From positions 18,807,674 through 18,871,673 of the forward strand of contig OX393579.1 in the NCBI GenBank assembly GCA_947652605.1: a stretch of DNA of 64,000 nt. The letters run 5' to 3'. Made by a program: the position numbers and the translations under genes. The number at the start of each line of letters is the position of its first letter. Position 1 is the stretch's first letter. The DNA comes from Elmis aenea. Lineage: Eukaryota; Arthropoda; Insecta; Coleoptera; Elmidae. The notes under the pieces are model-generated. The model saw only the letters and a list, made by a program, of their open reading frames with translations. It searched no databases and was not told the DNA's origin. Shown here piece after piece: positions 9,790 to 20,918 of this stretch.

Positions 9790-11870
9790 GTATTGTAATG
9801 TTGGAATAAAAATACCAGTTTTGCAGCCTTTTCAGTTCCCAGTTTATTTCTTATTGTCGAATGGACCAATCCAAATGTTGAAAAATTCTTTCAACTGAGG
9901 CCGAAGAAGTTACACTGCACATTAGTTGTGTTAATATTGGCAACACTTTATTAATATCGGAAACATCTTTTTGTGATTTCCACCACTGTATTGGAGTAAC
10001 ATTATTAATAATTTCCTCACTAAACATAACAGATTTAAATGGATCAGATTTAGCTTCAAATTTTATGATTATGGGTAATAAACCACTGTGTGGGTAACTT
10101 TCTGCTGCTACTTTTAAAACTGCGTCTTTTTCATTATATTTTAAAGGAAATTTTGTTTTTCTAGGGTCTAATAAATAAGCCAAAAAATGGTACGGTGTCA
10201 AAGCTTGAGCATATCGTTTTTGAAATGCAGCCATTTGTTTAATATTTAATGTAATAGTATCATCAAAAACAGCCTCAAGTTCTTTCCATGCTTCTACAGC
10301 ATCAGCTAAAAATGCATCTGTTCTTTGTAATTTGTCTAAAGTTACGGAAATTGGTTTTATTATTTTTAAAAAATCTTCTGCCGATCGTTTCAGTTTAATG
10401 TTAGACACCTTTTGGAATATTAAAGAATCAATTTGGTCTTTGTTCTCTTCACAAATTTGTGACAATTTCTGCCATTCTTGTGTAAATATTTCCAAGCAAT
10501 CTGCAAGAGTATTCCATCTTACGTCTTGAGGCAATATTAACGCCTTACCTCCGGCAGCTTTATATTTAGCACTTGCCAAATGATTATTACGGAAATACTT
10601 AACAACATGCACAACATTTTCTTTAATATCGCGTATCTGCAAGTCCTTGGAAAGTAAATTTAGAATGTGTGCTGAACATCCATAGGTTATCACATTTACA
10701 TCGGTTACTTCATTTTTAATGTTTTCTCTCATTTTGCTCATATTAGCATTATCTGTAACGAAACTTGAAACTGCACAATTATATTGAGTTTTGCACTTAT
10801 TTATTAACACGTTCACTGCCACTGACTCGAGGTTTGAGTCATGGCGGTCGTTCATTAGGGGCCAATGACTAGACATTTGAGTCACGGACATATCTGTACT
10901 AAATGTTCCAGTATTTTGTTGGCCGTTGTGAGCCTACTTTACGATTTTACTGGCTTGTAGGGAAAGGTGAACCTCAACTTTTCCTGGTGTCGGTTTTTAA
11001 AATTTGTTTTGGTAAGCAGTTACAGTTTTAATAAAATATACTAAACATTAAATATTTCAATAAAACGCGTTGGCCTCTGAGGGTCGGCACAAAATTTTGG
11101 TTGGCAGTGAACGTGTTAAACTGATTGCTATACTTGTTAAATAATCGGCTGTATGTGCATGTCCTGATGTATCTATACTTTCAAGGAGGAAGGTTGATCC
11201 ATAATCTGTTGTTACAGTAGCGCAAATTATCGGTTCGTTATGTACATTTGACCAACCATCTAAGGAAAGGCAAACCGAACTATTTGTTAATTTTGCAAGA
11301 CATTTTTCTTTTTCTTCCATGTACACTTCATTTAATAATGTTGAAGATACAGCGAACCTAGAAGGTGGTGAATAACCTGACCGTAACATTTCGATTGCTT
11401 TTATCACTTCTGGTTGTTCGATACATCTGAAACTACTATTTGTCGCATAAATAGCTTTTGCGATTTGTCTATCAAGATTTTTCTTTAACTCGTTAGAAGT
11501 ACGCACTACAAATGATTTCATTAATAAATTTTCATTAATTTTTTTTTTTTTTAGCAGGTGGTGAGCTTATATTTGTATTTGTATCCATTCTAGACGTACT
11601 AGGTTGTGGATCAAAAAACTCTTTCGGTTGACTTGTTTCTATGGTGGTAGTATTAGAATCTGTGTCAGTATCTTCTGTATTACATTCAGTAACTTCATTC
11701 ATATGCATTTGTTTCTTCTGACATTTTTCACGGTGTGCTTTTAATCTTTGTACCAGACCTTGTATTTCTTCTTTGCAATATTTACAAACTGTTTGCTCCC
11801 AGCTTTCCCTTTCAATTTGTTTGATTTTTCTATAAAATGTTGCCAAACACTATCCCTTTTCCTTCCTGAC
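9790..11870 (-). pseudogene. hAT transposase pseudogene (BED finger to dimerisation region)
   Basis: Read on the minus strand from an ATG near 11870 (MSGRKRDSVWQHF). A BED-type finger follows (CKYC ... HREKC, about 11730-11790), then an acidic linker, then transposase body text at 11521-11119 (including LSLDGWSNVHNEP). It resumes at 10807 (NKCKTQYNCAVSSFVTDNA, around a catalytic-type Asp) and runs to the hAT dimerisation motif SSASVERIF near 9890. At least three frameshifts are visible: just upstream of the BED cysteines, in the homopolymer at about 11540-11553, and in a T-run near 9880, after which another frame reads RNKLGTEKAAKLVF. A MITE also interrupts it at 10808-11115. It is not functional. 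The Met of the open frame at 10891 lies inside the MITE. Confidence 0.88.
10808..11115. mobile_element. piggyBac-like MITE in the hAT transposase (TTAA duplication)
   Basis: 308 bp with 14-bp inverted ends CACGTTCACTGCCA / TGGCAGTGAACGTG. It is flanked by TTAA at 10804-10807 and 11116-11119. Removing the element plus one TTAA rejoins the transposase frame exactly (AISL to INKCKT). A TTAA target is diagnostic of piggyBac-type elements (family knowledge). Confidence 0.85.
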
Positions 11871-13730
11871 ATTATGTTGCGTTTATTTATGTGATGTGTA
11901 CACGTTTGCTAACTAAAATGAATAACAGAATCTGGGATACCCTTACATACAAAACTGCATTTGCATGTTTAGACAAGTATTTTCAGCCCCCTTATTCCGT
12001 AACTTTTAAACACCAGCGTAAACACCACGCGTTAGTGGTGACTTCCCAATTCGGGTAGTTGATATTCCGTTTCTTCTGAGGACCAAGGATGAACCCTAAC
12101 CGTAAATGCTAGACGTAATTCGTGTGAAACCGGCTCGACAGCCGCGTTTAAGGCTAAAACCCTGTCATTTCGACTTGTTTACTCAATACTCAATAACATT
12201 TAATGATTGGGGGTGAAATGTTATATTTAAGTAAATTTTTGGAGTGTTGTATTTGTGTTGAATTAAAAAAGAAACTATTTTTAACAATAATTAAGTGTGT
12301 TGGATATAAGTAAATTTAGGAACGAAGCGACGAAATAGCGCTTTGGTAAGTACAGTAAATCTTTTATTTTACAAATTGATATTAATTTTGTTACATTTTT
12401 AAATCCGTAATATTATATTGTGTTCATTCAACAAGTAAATAAATACCTCATGTAAACTAGTAATGTATATTATTCGCATGACAGTATATTGGTATTTTTA
12501 CATTCTTTCAGAATGATGGCCCATCTAACACATATTTTATGGTGGAACGAAGAAAAGAATAAACGCAACATTAAGAAATATGCAAACGTAACTTGCGAGA
12601 TGCACAAAATTATATCAAAATTAAGTTTTGTCATATCTTTGTGTATTATTCGCCAATTTTAATTTCACAGTCCAGCTTAATATATAAATAACATGGTATA
12701 TTTGTTTGTAACGTACATAGTGCAATAAATAAATGAAATCAACTAAACAAAATAGAATTACTTTACCACATCACTGGCCGAATTTGAAAAATACCCACCC
12801 AAAGTGCTGACGACCATTGAAACAAAATTAATTCAGTAAACAAACTATAAAATAAGAAAACTTAACAAAATCGTTGTGTAATATAAAAATAGGAACTAAA
12901 CGCATCAAAACTTTAAAAAAAAACTACCATAAATTCTTTAATGTAAGACAGAGTGTACAAAGTTACATGGCGGTAATTTTTAAACAAATACGCGTTAAGC
13001 ATATTTCAGTTGTGAACGTGCGCAGTAGGATTTTCTGTACTAACTTTCCTAAAATAGTAGATACAGGTTTTAACTTGGGTAAACCCGCCGTGAGTTACCA
13101 CCGGTGGGTTAGAGCATCGCTTTTCGTAGAAGTGGGTCATATTAACAAGGTAGTAATGAACTTGCATTTCCGTTAAATCCAAAGTTACAGAATCCAGCTG
13201 CAGGCATAGAATTCGATCACAGGTCACATATAGTTGATGATGAATAGCAAGCATGGTTTTGTAGATCATATACTACACTTTGAAATATAAATATAATCAT
13301 ACTGTTTATTGCTTGTTAAGACAAAGACTTAATTATTTATAACATCACTATTTAGCACTGATTTTTTTCGAAATTTTTATTCATTATATTTAATTTTTTA
13401 TTTTAACAAAAATTCTCCAATGAATGAAATATATTGGTTATTAAATATATTAGCACAAAACAGAAATAGCATGCAAATATGAACATTTGATTTAATTTTA
13501 AAAAAATCTGATTTAAATCAAAAAAATCTGATTTAAATCAAATAAATCGATTTTTTTGATTTTTTTAAAAAAATCATGATTTTTATCAACCCTGGTCAGA
13601 ACACGATAAAAATCAAAAGAGGCAAGATGACGGCATTCGTCATCTTACCCCCGTCATCTTGCCCCGACGCGTAACATGAACAAATATCTATCTCTTACAA
13701 AAAGAAATAATTTAAATGTTTTTCTTATAC

Positions 13731-15545
13731 AGGGTGAGTCACGACGGACGCGTCGGAGTTTTATGGCGAAACAGTTTATATTTTTTGATTTCTGTCGCTG
13801 TTAGATTATGTAAGTCAATAAGGGCTACATTTTAAAAATATTTTCAAACATACAGGGTGCTCCAAAAAAGAGTGGCATATCAAAGTTATACTTTTTCTTA
13901 TGGAACACCCTGTATATTTTTACATTTTTGGATTCCTCTTTGAATTTAATTCAAAAAATGTAAGAGGTTATATGGGTCTAAAGTCAACCGTTCTCGTGAA
14001 AATTGCATTTTCATGAAAATACAGTATTTTCAAAAATTTTCAACATTTGAAAACTTTGAGAAGTCTGAAGAAATTGGCTTGGAAATAAGATTGACAATAG
14101 ATTATGTAACACTTTGCACCACCTACATTTTTAAAATATTATACAGGGCGTTTTTTACGCTTGGTCAAACTTGTGAAAATTTAAACATCGATAACTCATT
14201 TTTTTTAAATACAACACCCTATATTTTCTTACACCGTCTTATAGAAAATTTAATTCTCTTTCGAAATCATTCAGGCTGTTTTTCACCTAAAATTGATATT
14301 TTCCGAGATATCGCGATTTTATTGTTAATTATTAGGGCAAACTAATATTTTCAAGTAAGCCATGAAGGTAGGCAGCGGTAATTTGAAACAATTAAAAAAA
14401 AAACAAGAAACCTACAATTTTGTCGTTTGCCTACACATTTTTGACATTTTTTTATAGGAAAGTTGTAGATTTAGCATTTTACGTATAAATATAGGTTTCT
14501 CATCATGGCCACAATATTTTTCATATAATTGAGTTTGATCTTTTGCCAAGTCCTAAAAACCCATTGATAATGTATTAGGTACGAGAACGGAACGCTGATT
14601 TTAAAAAAAAGTAATACTGACTTGTCTAATTTTACATTTAAAAAAAAAACATGGTTGGTACTGTTTTCGGTAGAGTGTCGTAGTGTCGTATCGTAAACAG
14701 ACAAAAAATGGTTTATAGGATTTAGTAATTATCTTATAACACTGGTCCAATAAATAAATGCATAAATAATTTAAAAAAATCTCTTTAAACGTAAGTATGG
14801 TAAAACTACAACTTTCCTATAAAAATTTGTCAAAAGTGTGTAGTCAAACGATAAAATTATAAGTGTCTTGTTTTTTCTTTCAATTGTTTCAAATTACAGG
14901 TCTACCTTCATAGCCTACTTGAAAATATTACTTTGCCCTAATAATTAACAATAAAATCGCGATATTTTGGAAAATGTCAATTTTAGGTAAAAAACAGCCT
15001 GAATGTTTCCGAAAGAGAATTAAATTTTCTATAAGACGATGTAAAAAAATATAGGGTGTTGTATTTAAAAAAAATAAGTTATCGATGTTTAAAGTTTCAC
15101 AAGTTTGACCCAGCGTAAAAAACACCCTGTACAATATTTTAAAAATGTAGGTGGTCCAAAGTGTTACATAATCTATTGTCAATCTTATCTCCAAGCGAAT
15201 TTCTTCAGACTTGTCAAAGTTTTCAAATGTTGAAAATTTTTGAAAGTACTGTATTTTCATGAAAATGCAATTTTCACGAGAATGGTTGACTTTAGACCCA
15301 TATAACCTTTTACATTTTTTGAATTAAATTTAAAGAGGAATCCAAAAATGTAAAAATATACAGGGTGTTCCATAAGAAAAAGTATAACTTTGATATGGCA
15401 CTCTTTTTTGGAGCACCCTGTATGTTTGAAAATATTTTTAAAATGTAGCCCTTATTGACGTACATAATCAAACAGCGACAGAAATTGGAAAATATAAATC
15501 GTTTCGCCATAATACTCCGACGCGTCCGTCGTGACTCACCCTGTA
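13731..15545. mobile_element. 1.8-kb palindromic TACAGGGTGAG fold-back element
   Basis: The left end TACAGGGTGAGTCACGACGG pairs with the right end CCGTCGTGACTCACCCTGTA. Arms of ~650-800 bp mirror each other closely, including four internal CAGGGTG/CACCCTG motifs per arm. The middle third (14380-14830) is the loop and its flanks. Both arms share long stretches with the palindrome at 1-1670 (for example TTTTTTACGCTTGGTCAAAC at 14150 and 332), so they are one family. TA flanks both ends. The mirrored 110-codon open frames at 14013-14345 (+) and 14928-15260 (-) follow from the symmetry. Confidence 0.88.
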
Positions 15546-15941
15546 TAGTCAAGAGTTTTTTAATATGTTTGGGTATCAAAAACTACTGCGATAAATTTTC
15601 AAAATTTATAACTCTCAGTGCTACAGCTTATTGAACTTACCGTTAATATTATAACCTTAGTATGGTACCACACAATTTTAAATTTTACTACGAAATAGTG
15701 ACAGCAATTGGTCGGTAAAGTCAATATGTTACTTCACACTACTTGTATGTATTGCAATTAGTCAATAGTGGTGACATATTTTGACAAGAAACTGAATTAT
15801 ATCCCGTTAGTCATCTTGCCCCGATCTCCCCTATTAAAAATAACGTGTTAAATCCAAAAATTCAATAAAAAAATAGATCAATACCCTTTTTCATTCTTCA
15901 TACATTTTTAAGGCCCGGTCCCAATCAATCACCCTGTATAC

Positions 15942-17254
15942 TACATGAATTTTCGTACGATGACTCCATACTTCAAATTTAAAAATTAATTATTATAACA
16001 GGATGTCGCCAATCTTATATCCGCATAACCTAAAGCAATGCGGAAAGTGTTACAAAAATTACACAGCATATTTTAAGGTCACCTTCTAAAAACAATTTGT
16101 AAACTACGAAGTCGGTTTAATAATAAGGCGTAATTCATTTGATTTAAAATAAAAACAAAGTGTACTAAACTGCTTTACTCTAAATTGATTTTTTTTTCCA
16201 GATGTCGCTTATTTTATTAGAAGCTTAAAACCTTTTTTTCCGTTAGTTTATATAAAAAATGTATTTATTACGTAATAACCTTAAACTTATTTTTCTTTGG
16301 TTGTTTCGATGACACAAAAGTTATTTTTACTTTATATTTTGATTACAAAAGATTTTAAAAAGCAATTTGAGAGTGACTTCCCAAATAAAAATATATTTTT
16401 AAAGAAAATTCATGTAATTTTTTTTAGGATGCTTTATTTAACAATTATAAAGCTTTAGATAAAAACTATAAAAGGGTTTACAGTTTAAAAAACTATGATG
16501 CACACTAAAATATTAATAAATAAAAATATTTACCGACAATATTTACAAAATACTATTATTTCATTAAAAACACGTAATTAAGTTTATAAATTACGTTTTT
16601 ATGACGTTCTAATGAAGTTTTTAAGACGGTGAAATTTTAAACAGTATTTCATCATCGAACAGGATTTATAAATTTATTAAATTCCAGGTCGGTGACTTGC
16701 GTTTATTAAGTACCGATCCGATTGCCATTTCCTAGAAGCTTCAGTAGGATGTGCCCAAGTCAGCCTTACAATGCAGTTCAATAAACGTAAATTGTAGGTA
16801 CCGAAATATTTTAAACGTGAATCAGCTTGAAGTAGGAGTTATGAATAACAAAGTTTCATTGGAAATTAAGTAACTTATAACTGAAGACATTTTTACTAAT
16901 AAATGGATCTGTTATTTCATTGTCATTGACTTCATGTTCATTTTATTTGATACTGAAAGCTTTTGTTTAAACCTACGAAGAAATTTTAAGACAAACATAA
17001 AACACATCGACTGTCTTTTAAAATTTTAAGAATGGTTTTAAAACAACATACCTACTGAAAAATCCACGCGACAATTACTTCAATGAAGAAGTTGGAAAGC
17101 TCCTAATTTTATCAAACTTAAACGCTTAGTCGCTAAATAATTTCGGAAAATTTAAACATGCAGCAGACGTTGATATCGCGATTAATGAGATTCTTGCAGA
17201 TTTTTGGATCAAAACGTCCGATGTTATAAAAGTACGCTTAAGAGTAACATGTTA
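15942..17254. other. AT-rich sequence without recognised genes
   Basis: About 1.3 kb. No conserved ORF, paired ends or exon-like block seen. Confidence 0.4.
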
Positions 17255-18665
17255 GGGTACCCGCACACTGGCAACTTTTCAATCTCGGTGATTAAATAAT
17301 CTAGTTGCCTAAAAGTTGCCCGCTGCTCTGCCAAACGCCCACTGGCAACTAAATAGTTGCTTTTCGCTCGGTTTCTAAAATGGATTTCATCGAAACTGCA
17401 TGTGTTTGTGCCTTGGTTTTAATAAGGAAAAAAAAGTACAGAAAATTTTGGGTCCATCCATTGATTAGCAGAAGACTTATAGAAAGACAATTTTATATAT
17501 TGTGTGACAGTTTGAAATTTTTATTTATAAATCTTTCGTTTCCACTGTGCTTTTAGACATATCAAATTCCAATTACAATAATATCATTTATGTAGAAGTC
17601 GGAGCATATGGCTAGCCAAGTGATTCTAACATTTTCAAAGGATCGGCATTTTCACGTTTGCTGAAGAAAAATGAACTAAACATGCCAGAAGAAAAACGTC
17701 TTCCTAACGATAAAAATGACTCTCTCAAAAATTTTTTTGCGGCCAAATCCGAGCAGAAATTGGTCTACAAAGCAACATCTTTAATAACAGACTATTGAGA
17801 GCACGCAGAATGATAGAATGTACATTTGGAATTTTAGCTAACAAATGGCGAATACTCCACAGATCGCTCGATACTAATATTGAATTTACAGTGATTCCAT
17901 TATAAAAGCATGTTGCATTCTACACAATTATGTTAGAAAACATGAACAACTACATTTTGAAGAAATGCTTTATGAATGCCCTTGGATGATATTCCAGCTC
18001 TCGGAGTTTCTATTAGAGATTAAATTGCTAATTACTTTATTTCGCCTAAAGGGTGTTTCTTGGCAATACGACCAAATTTAAAGATTATTTTTTTTTGTAT
18101 TCTACAATATCTATGATAACTATATCCGTTATTACTTTTAGTAAAATAATAACTTTATTACTCTCTTAAAATTACTTAAAATACCATATTTGATAAAATA
18201 ACACTGAACAAATAAAAAATAAAAAATGTATTTTTTTTTAAATCAGTTTTCTCCTTATCTCTGAGTTCATCTTATTTTTTAATAAATTGTTGACACAATT
18301 CACTCCACAATTTTATTTTTAGATTTTTGTCTGAATATTCCTTAATTTTATTATCATACAACGCAGGGCGTTTTTTTAATTTCTTCAATAAATATGTCTA
18401 TATTAAACAACATGTTTACCGAATGCGAACAAAATGACAAGGGAGTCTTAAGAGAGCACCTTTTTAATCGCCCGTGTGCGCGGACTTGTCTTCACACGCA
18501 TGATCTATTCTTCCCGGCAACAATTGACTCACCTCCAGAATGTGTTGGAATTTTTTAATCGCCGCAACTATTAATCGCTTATGTGCGGGTCACCTAAGAA
18601 ATTATTGTGTTCTATTTTCGTAATTAAAAAGTTGCTTGAAAATAGTTGCCAGTGTGCGGGTACCC
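17255..18665 (+). mobile_element. PIF/Harbinger element with degenerate transposase
   Basis: Inverted ends GGGTACCCGCACACTGGCAA and TTGCCAGTGTGCGGGTACCC. They are flanked by TTA (left) and TAA (right), so the 3-bp target duplication is not exact. The interior carries a Harbinger transposase relic at 17380-17960 (separate entry). The AT-rich remainder up to 18665 is non-coding. Confidence 0.8.
17380..17960 (+). pseudogene. Degenerate Harbinger (DDE_Tnp_4-type) transposase
   Basis: It starts at ATG 17380 with MDFIETACVCALVLIRKKKY and then FWVHPLISRRLIERQ, a Harbinger N-terminus. The frame breaks after ~55 codons. At about 17795-17870 another frame reads RARRMIECTFGILANKWRIL, the conserved block near the C-terminal catalytic Glu. 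A further frame around 17905-17965 contains KACCILHNYVRKHEQ, equivalent to the usual ACCVLHN motif. Most of the central DDE core is missing or scrambled, so it is dead. Confidence 0.8.
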
Positions 18666-19840
18666 TAAAAATAAGTAAGTTATTTACAAAATGTTTAAAC
18701 ACTTGTAATTAAAACTAACCGGGCTCCTTGATTGGGCATGTCACGGAATTATGTTCACAATATAATGATTTTTCATCAAAAAATAATAAAACACAATTAG
18801 AAAAGTTATGAACTGTCAATTACTACAGCAATCGTGTTTTGTTTAGCTGAATACAACGATTTTATAAACATTAATAAACAATTTTAAAACTAATTTTTTC
18901 TAATGATGTTCTTATTTAACACTAAGAAAAATGTATATTGTTAAAAAGAGAAAAAACCAATATTAATAATAGTAAAAAAAATATGTTGCAATTAAAAAAA
19001 AAATATGACGATCGCCGTCAGTTGCAGACGGTTGGCCGAAAATAAATTGAAGTACGTCAAAATGTAGCTAACAATTTGCCATACATATTTAGTAGAAACA
19101 CTTTTTCATAAAAACTGTATTTTCGCCGTTACAGTAGCGTTTCCATACTTTTAGCCTACCCTGTATATTATTAGTTATTTGAAAGCTTATATTGAACCGA
19201 CTATCAAAATTAATTCGTTTATAACAAAAGACTCTTGCGACATGAAAAGGAATTTTAATCCACCACCACTAAGCTCTTCAAGGGAAAATTTTAAGACGTT
19301 TTTAATAAAGCTTTCTTTTTAAAATAGACCTAACTTCTCAATATTTTACAGGTATTATCAATTACGGAAAACGGACCTAGAATAAGTCCAATTTTGAAAA
19401 AAAAAACAGTTAAAGCTAACTATTTTCCCTTTTTATGATGTATAATATTAATGTGAAGATATTAAAAATTCCTATGAATTAAATCGTAGAAGTTTAGCTC
19501 TTACAAGTTATAGAAAAGGCAGTGTTTAACAACAACTATTGACAGAAGGAATAGCGGATAAGATTAAACTAAGAGGCACCATATAAAATATTGTAGGACA
19601 TTAATGAAAGAATATGCAGATTTAAAAATTCTGAATTTTTCTCCAAATGAAGACCGAAAAATCAATAAAATAACATTTTTGATATCTTATAAAAATCCTA
19701 GAACCATTTCCATCAGCTAAACATAACGATAAATAATATTGTGATCAATCACAAATATTTCAAAAAACTTTCTTTGAAGCAAACTAGGGAATATAAAATA
19801 AATAAAAGTCATTAATATTATATTTTCTTCAGAAATCACA
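18666..19840. other. AT-rich sequence with one stray CCCTGTATA motif
   Basis: No gene seen. A single CTACCCTGTATA at about 19155 hints at an old member of the TACAGGGTG family. Confidence 0.35.
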
Positions 19841-19844
19841 CACA

Positions 19845-20200
19845 GGGTGTCAGAGCCGGTCATAGGGGTTGCGCGGCAGTGAGCGAAAATAGATTAACGG
19901 TCGTAAAAATTAAAAATTAAAATTTTTAGTATTTTTCAAAAATGTAGGTTAGAAACTACGTGACATTCTGTCACTGACAGATGACGGCGTATGCTGTTAG
20001 CGGTGGAAACGTACTTGCATAATTCTGTACATAATTTAAATAATCTTTTTTTGTGCGATTGTAATGTTTTATTCATAAATTTAAACACTGATTAATTATT
20101 AATTACATAACGTGTACCATATCATATATGGGACTACCCTCGGAGCCGTGTGCGGTGCACACCTTGCAATCCCCTTTCACAGGCTTTGGAGGGTATCCCA
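19845..20200. repeat. Dispersed repeat sharing a ~160-bp block with 23579-23737
   Basis: The block from TTTTTCAAAAATGTAGGTTA through CGTGACATTCTGTCACTGAC to GATTGTAATGTTTTATTCAT (about 19931-20080) recurs almost unchanged at 23579-23737, and its first half again at 23876-23935. It begins next to an ACACAGGGTGTCAGAGCCGG end at 19843. Near 20140 it passes GGAGCCGTGTGCGGTGCAC, similar to a hAT-like end at 61470. Confidence 0.6.
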
Positions 20201-20611
20201 AACTCGAAGCTCAACATAAGGACCTTCCTTATTTTAAAAAAAGCGGGTAAAAGTTGCGAAATTTGTTACTAAATTCAATTATTAGCGTTCAATAATATCT
20301 TTTAAATAGCTTAATATGCAAACACTAATGTCTCAAAACAATAAAAAGTGTACTAAAACTACTTGGAAAAAAACCGCTTATGAGATACTTAAATTGATTT
20401 AAAAAAAATTACTACTTCCATACTCTTAACAGCCAATTTTTTTGTGCCAGGGACCCTATACATTCTTAAAAATTATCAAGAAGCCTAAAGCAGCCCCTAC
20501 ATGATCAATATTATTGCGGCAATATATTGCAAAATATTTTTTCTTGATACTCCAAACAGTGCAATATTATTGTCCAATTTTTAGTTGAAGTTTGAATTTT
20601 GTGCAGTTAAC

Positions 20612-20805
20612 ATGTTGAGGGATACCGAAGCTAGTTGTGTGGCTATTGCGCTGGCTGTTTGCTTAAGAAAAAAAAAATCGAGAAAAAGACGCAGATGGAT
20701 GAAGCAGTGGTTTTAGTAAAGAAAGCAGTACACTCAGGAAAATTTATTAAACGAACTAAGATTAAGTGAACCAAGTGATTTTCGAAACTTTTTGCGATTA
20801 GACGG
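20612..20805 (+). pseudogene. Fragment of a second Harbinger transposase (N-terminus)
   Basis: From ATG 20612 the frame reads MLRDTEASCVAIALAVCLRK then KKKSRKRRRWMKQWF and a stop. A shifted frame continues RKQYTQENLLNELRLSEPSD and FRNFLRLD to about 20805. This matches the N-terminal helical region of Harbinger transposases but not the 17380 copy closely, so it is a different subfamily. The left margin near 20485 (CAGCCCCTACATGATCAATA) may be the element end; no right end was found. Confidence 0.65.
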
Positions 20806-20918
20806 TTCCTCACATTGTTCATTTTTTTAAAATTCTATTGCTGTAATCCTTGCACTTAACATCCCACAGAGCTGGTAAACTATGATAAACTTCAATACAC
20901 TCTAAAATAAATTTTCTC

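Larger units (their letters stand above)
9436..13594 (-). mobile_element. hAT transposon, 4.16 kb, with 8-bp target duplication
   Basis: Inverted ends CAGGGTTGAGCAGATTTAAA and ATGATTTTTATCAACCCTG are flanked by the exact octamer GTCAGAAC at 9428-9435 and 13595-13602, the 8-bp duplication of hAT elements. Both subterminal regions are packed with GATTTAAATC repeats (9450-9560 and 13490-13580). A broken transposase lies on the minus strand at 9790-11870. About 1.6 kb (11880-13490) between the transposase start and the right end has no coding signal. Confidence 0.92.
8940..15823. mobile_element. GGGGCAAG(A/T)TGACG-ended element, possibly two overlapping copies
   Basis: The left end CGGGGCAAGTTGACGAA is at about 8942. 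Matching inverted ends are CGTCATCTTGCCCCG at 13652-13666 and TAGTCATCTTGCCCCG at 15808-15823. The internal motif GGGGTAAGATGACGAA occurs at 9150 and 9169, and inverted at 9128 and 13637. The motif is therefore both terminal and subterminal. Which right end belongs to the left end is unresolved, and no target duplication is clear. Confidence 0.5.
8203..15941. mobile_element. Outer element of a nested transposon stack (TACAGGGTGATTGATAGGG ends)
   Basis: The left terminal block beginning TACAGGGTGATTGATAGGGA (8203) is the reverse complement of the right block ending CCCAATCAATCACCCTGTA (about 15921-15939). The match continues inwards through TGAAGAATGAAAAGGGGTAT and its inverse at about 15880-15900, giving more than 60 bp of paired terminus. 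Everything between is later insertions plus a short body (8203-8940 and 15823-15941). No transposase of its own is recognisable. Confidence 0.75.

Noticed and set aside
9851..10891. Intact 346-codon hAT transposase gene
   Set aside because: Its first ~28 codons come from the inserted MITE, and the frame ends early in a frameshift at the dimerisation motif; it is a fragment.
14013..14345. Pair of similar 110-codon frames (14013-14345 + and 14928-15260 -)
   Set aside because: They are mirror images forced by the palindrome arms, contain repeat-end motifs (TACAGGG, CACCCT) and have low-complexity Phe/Ile/Leu composition.
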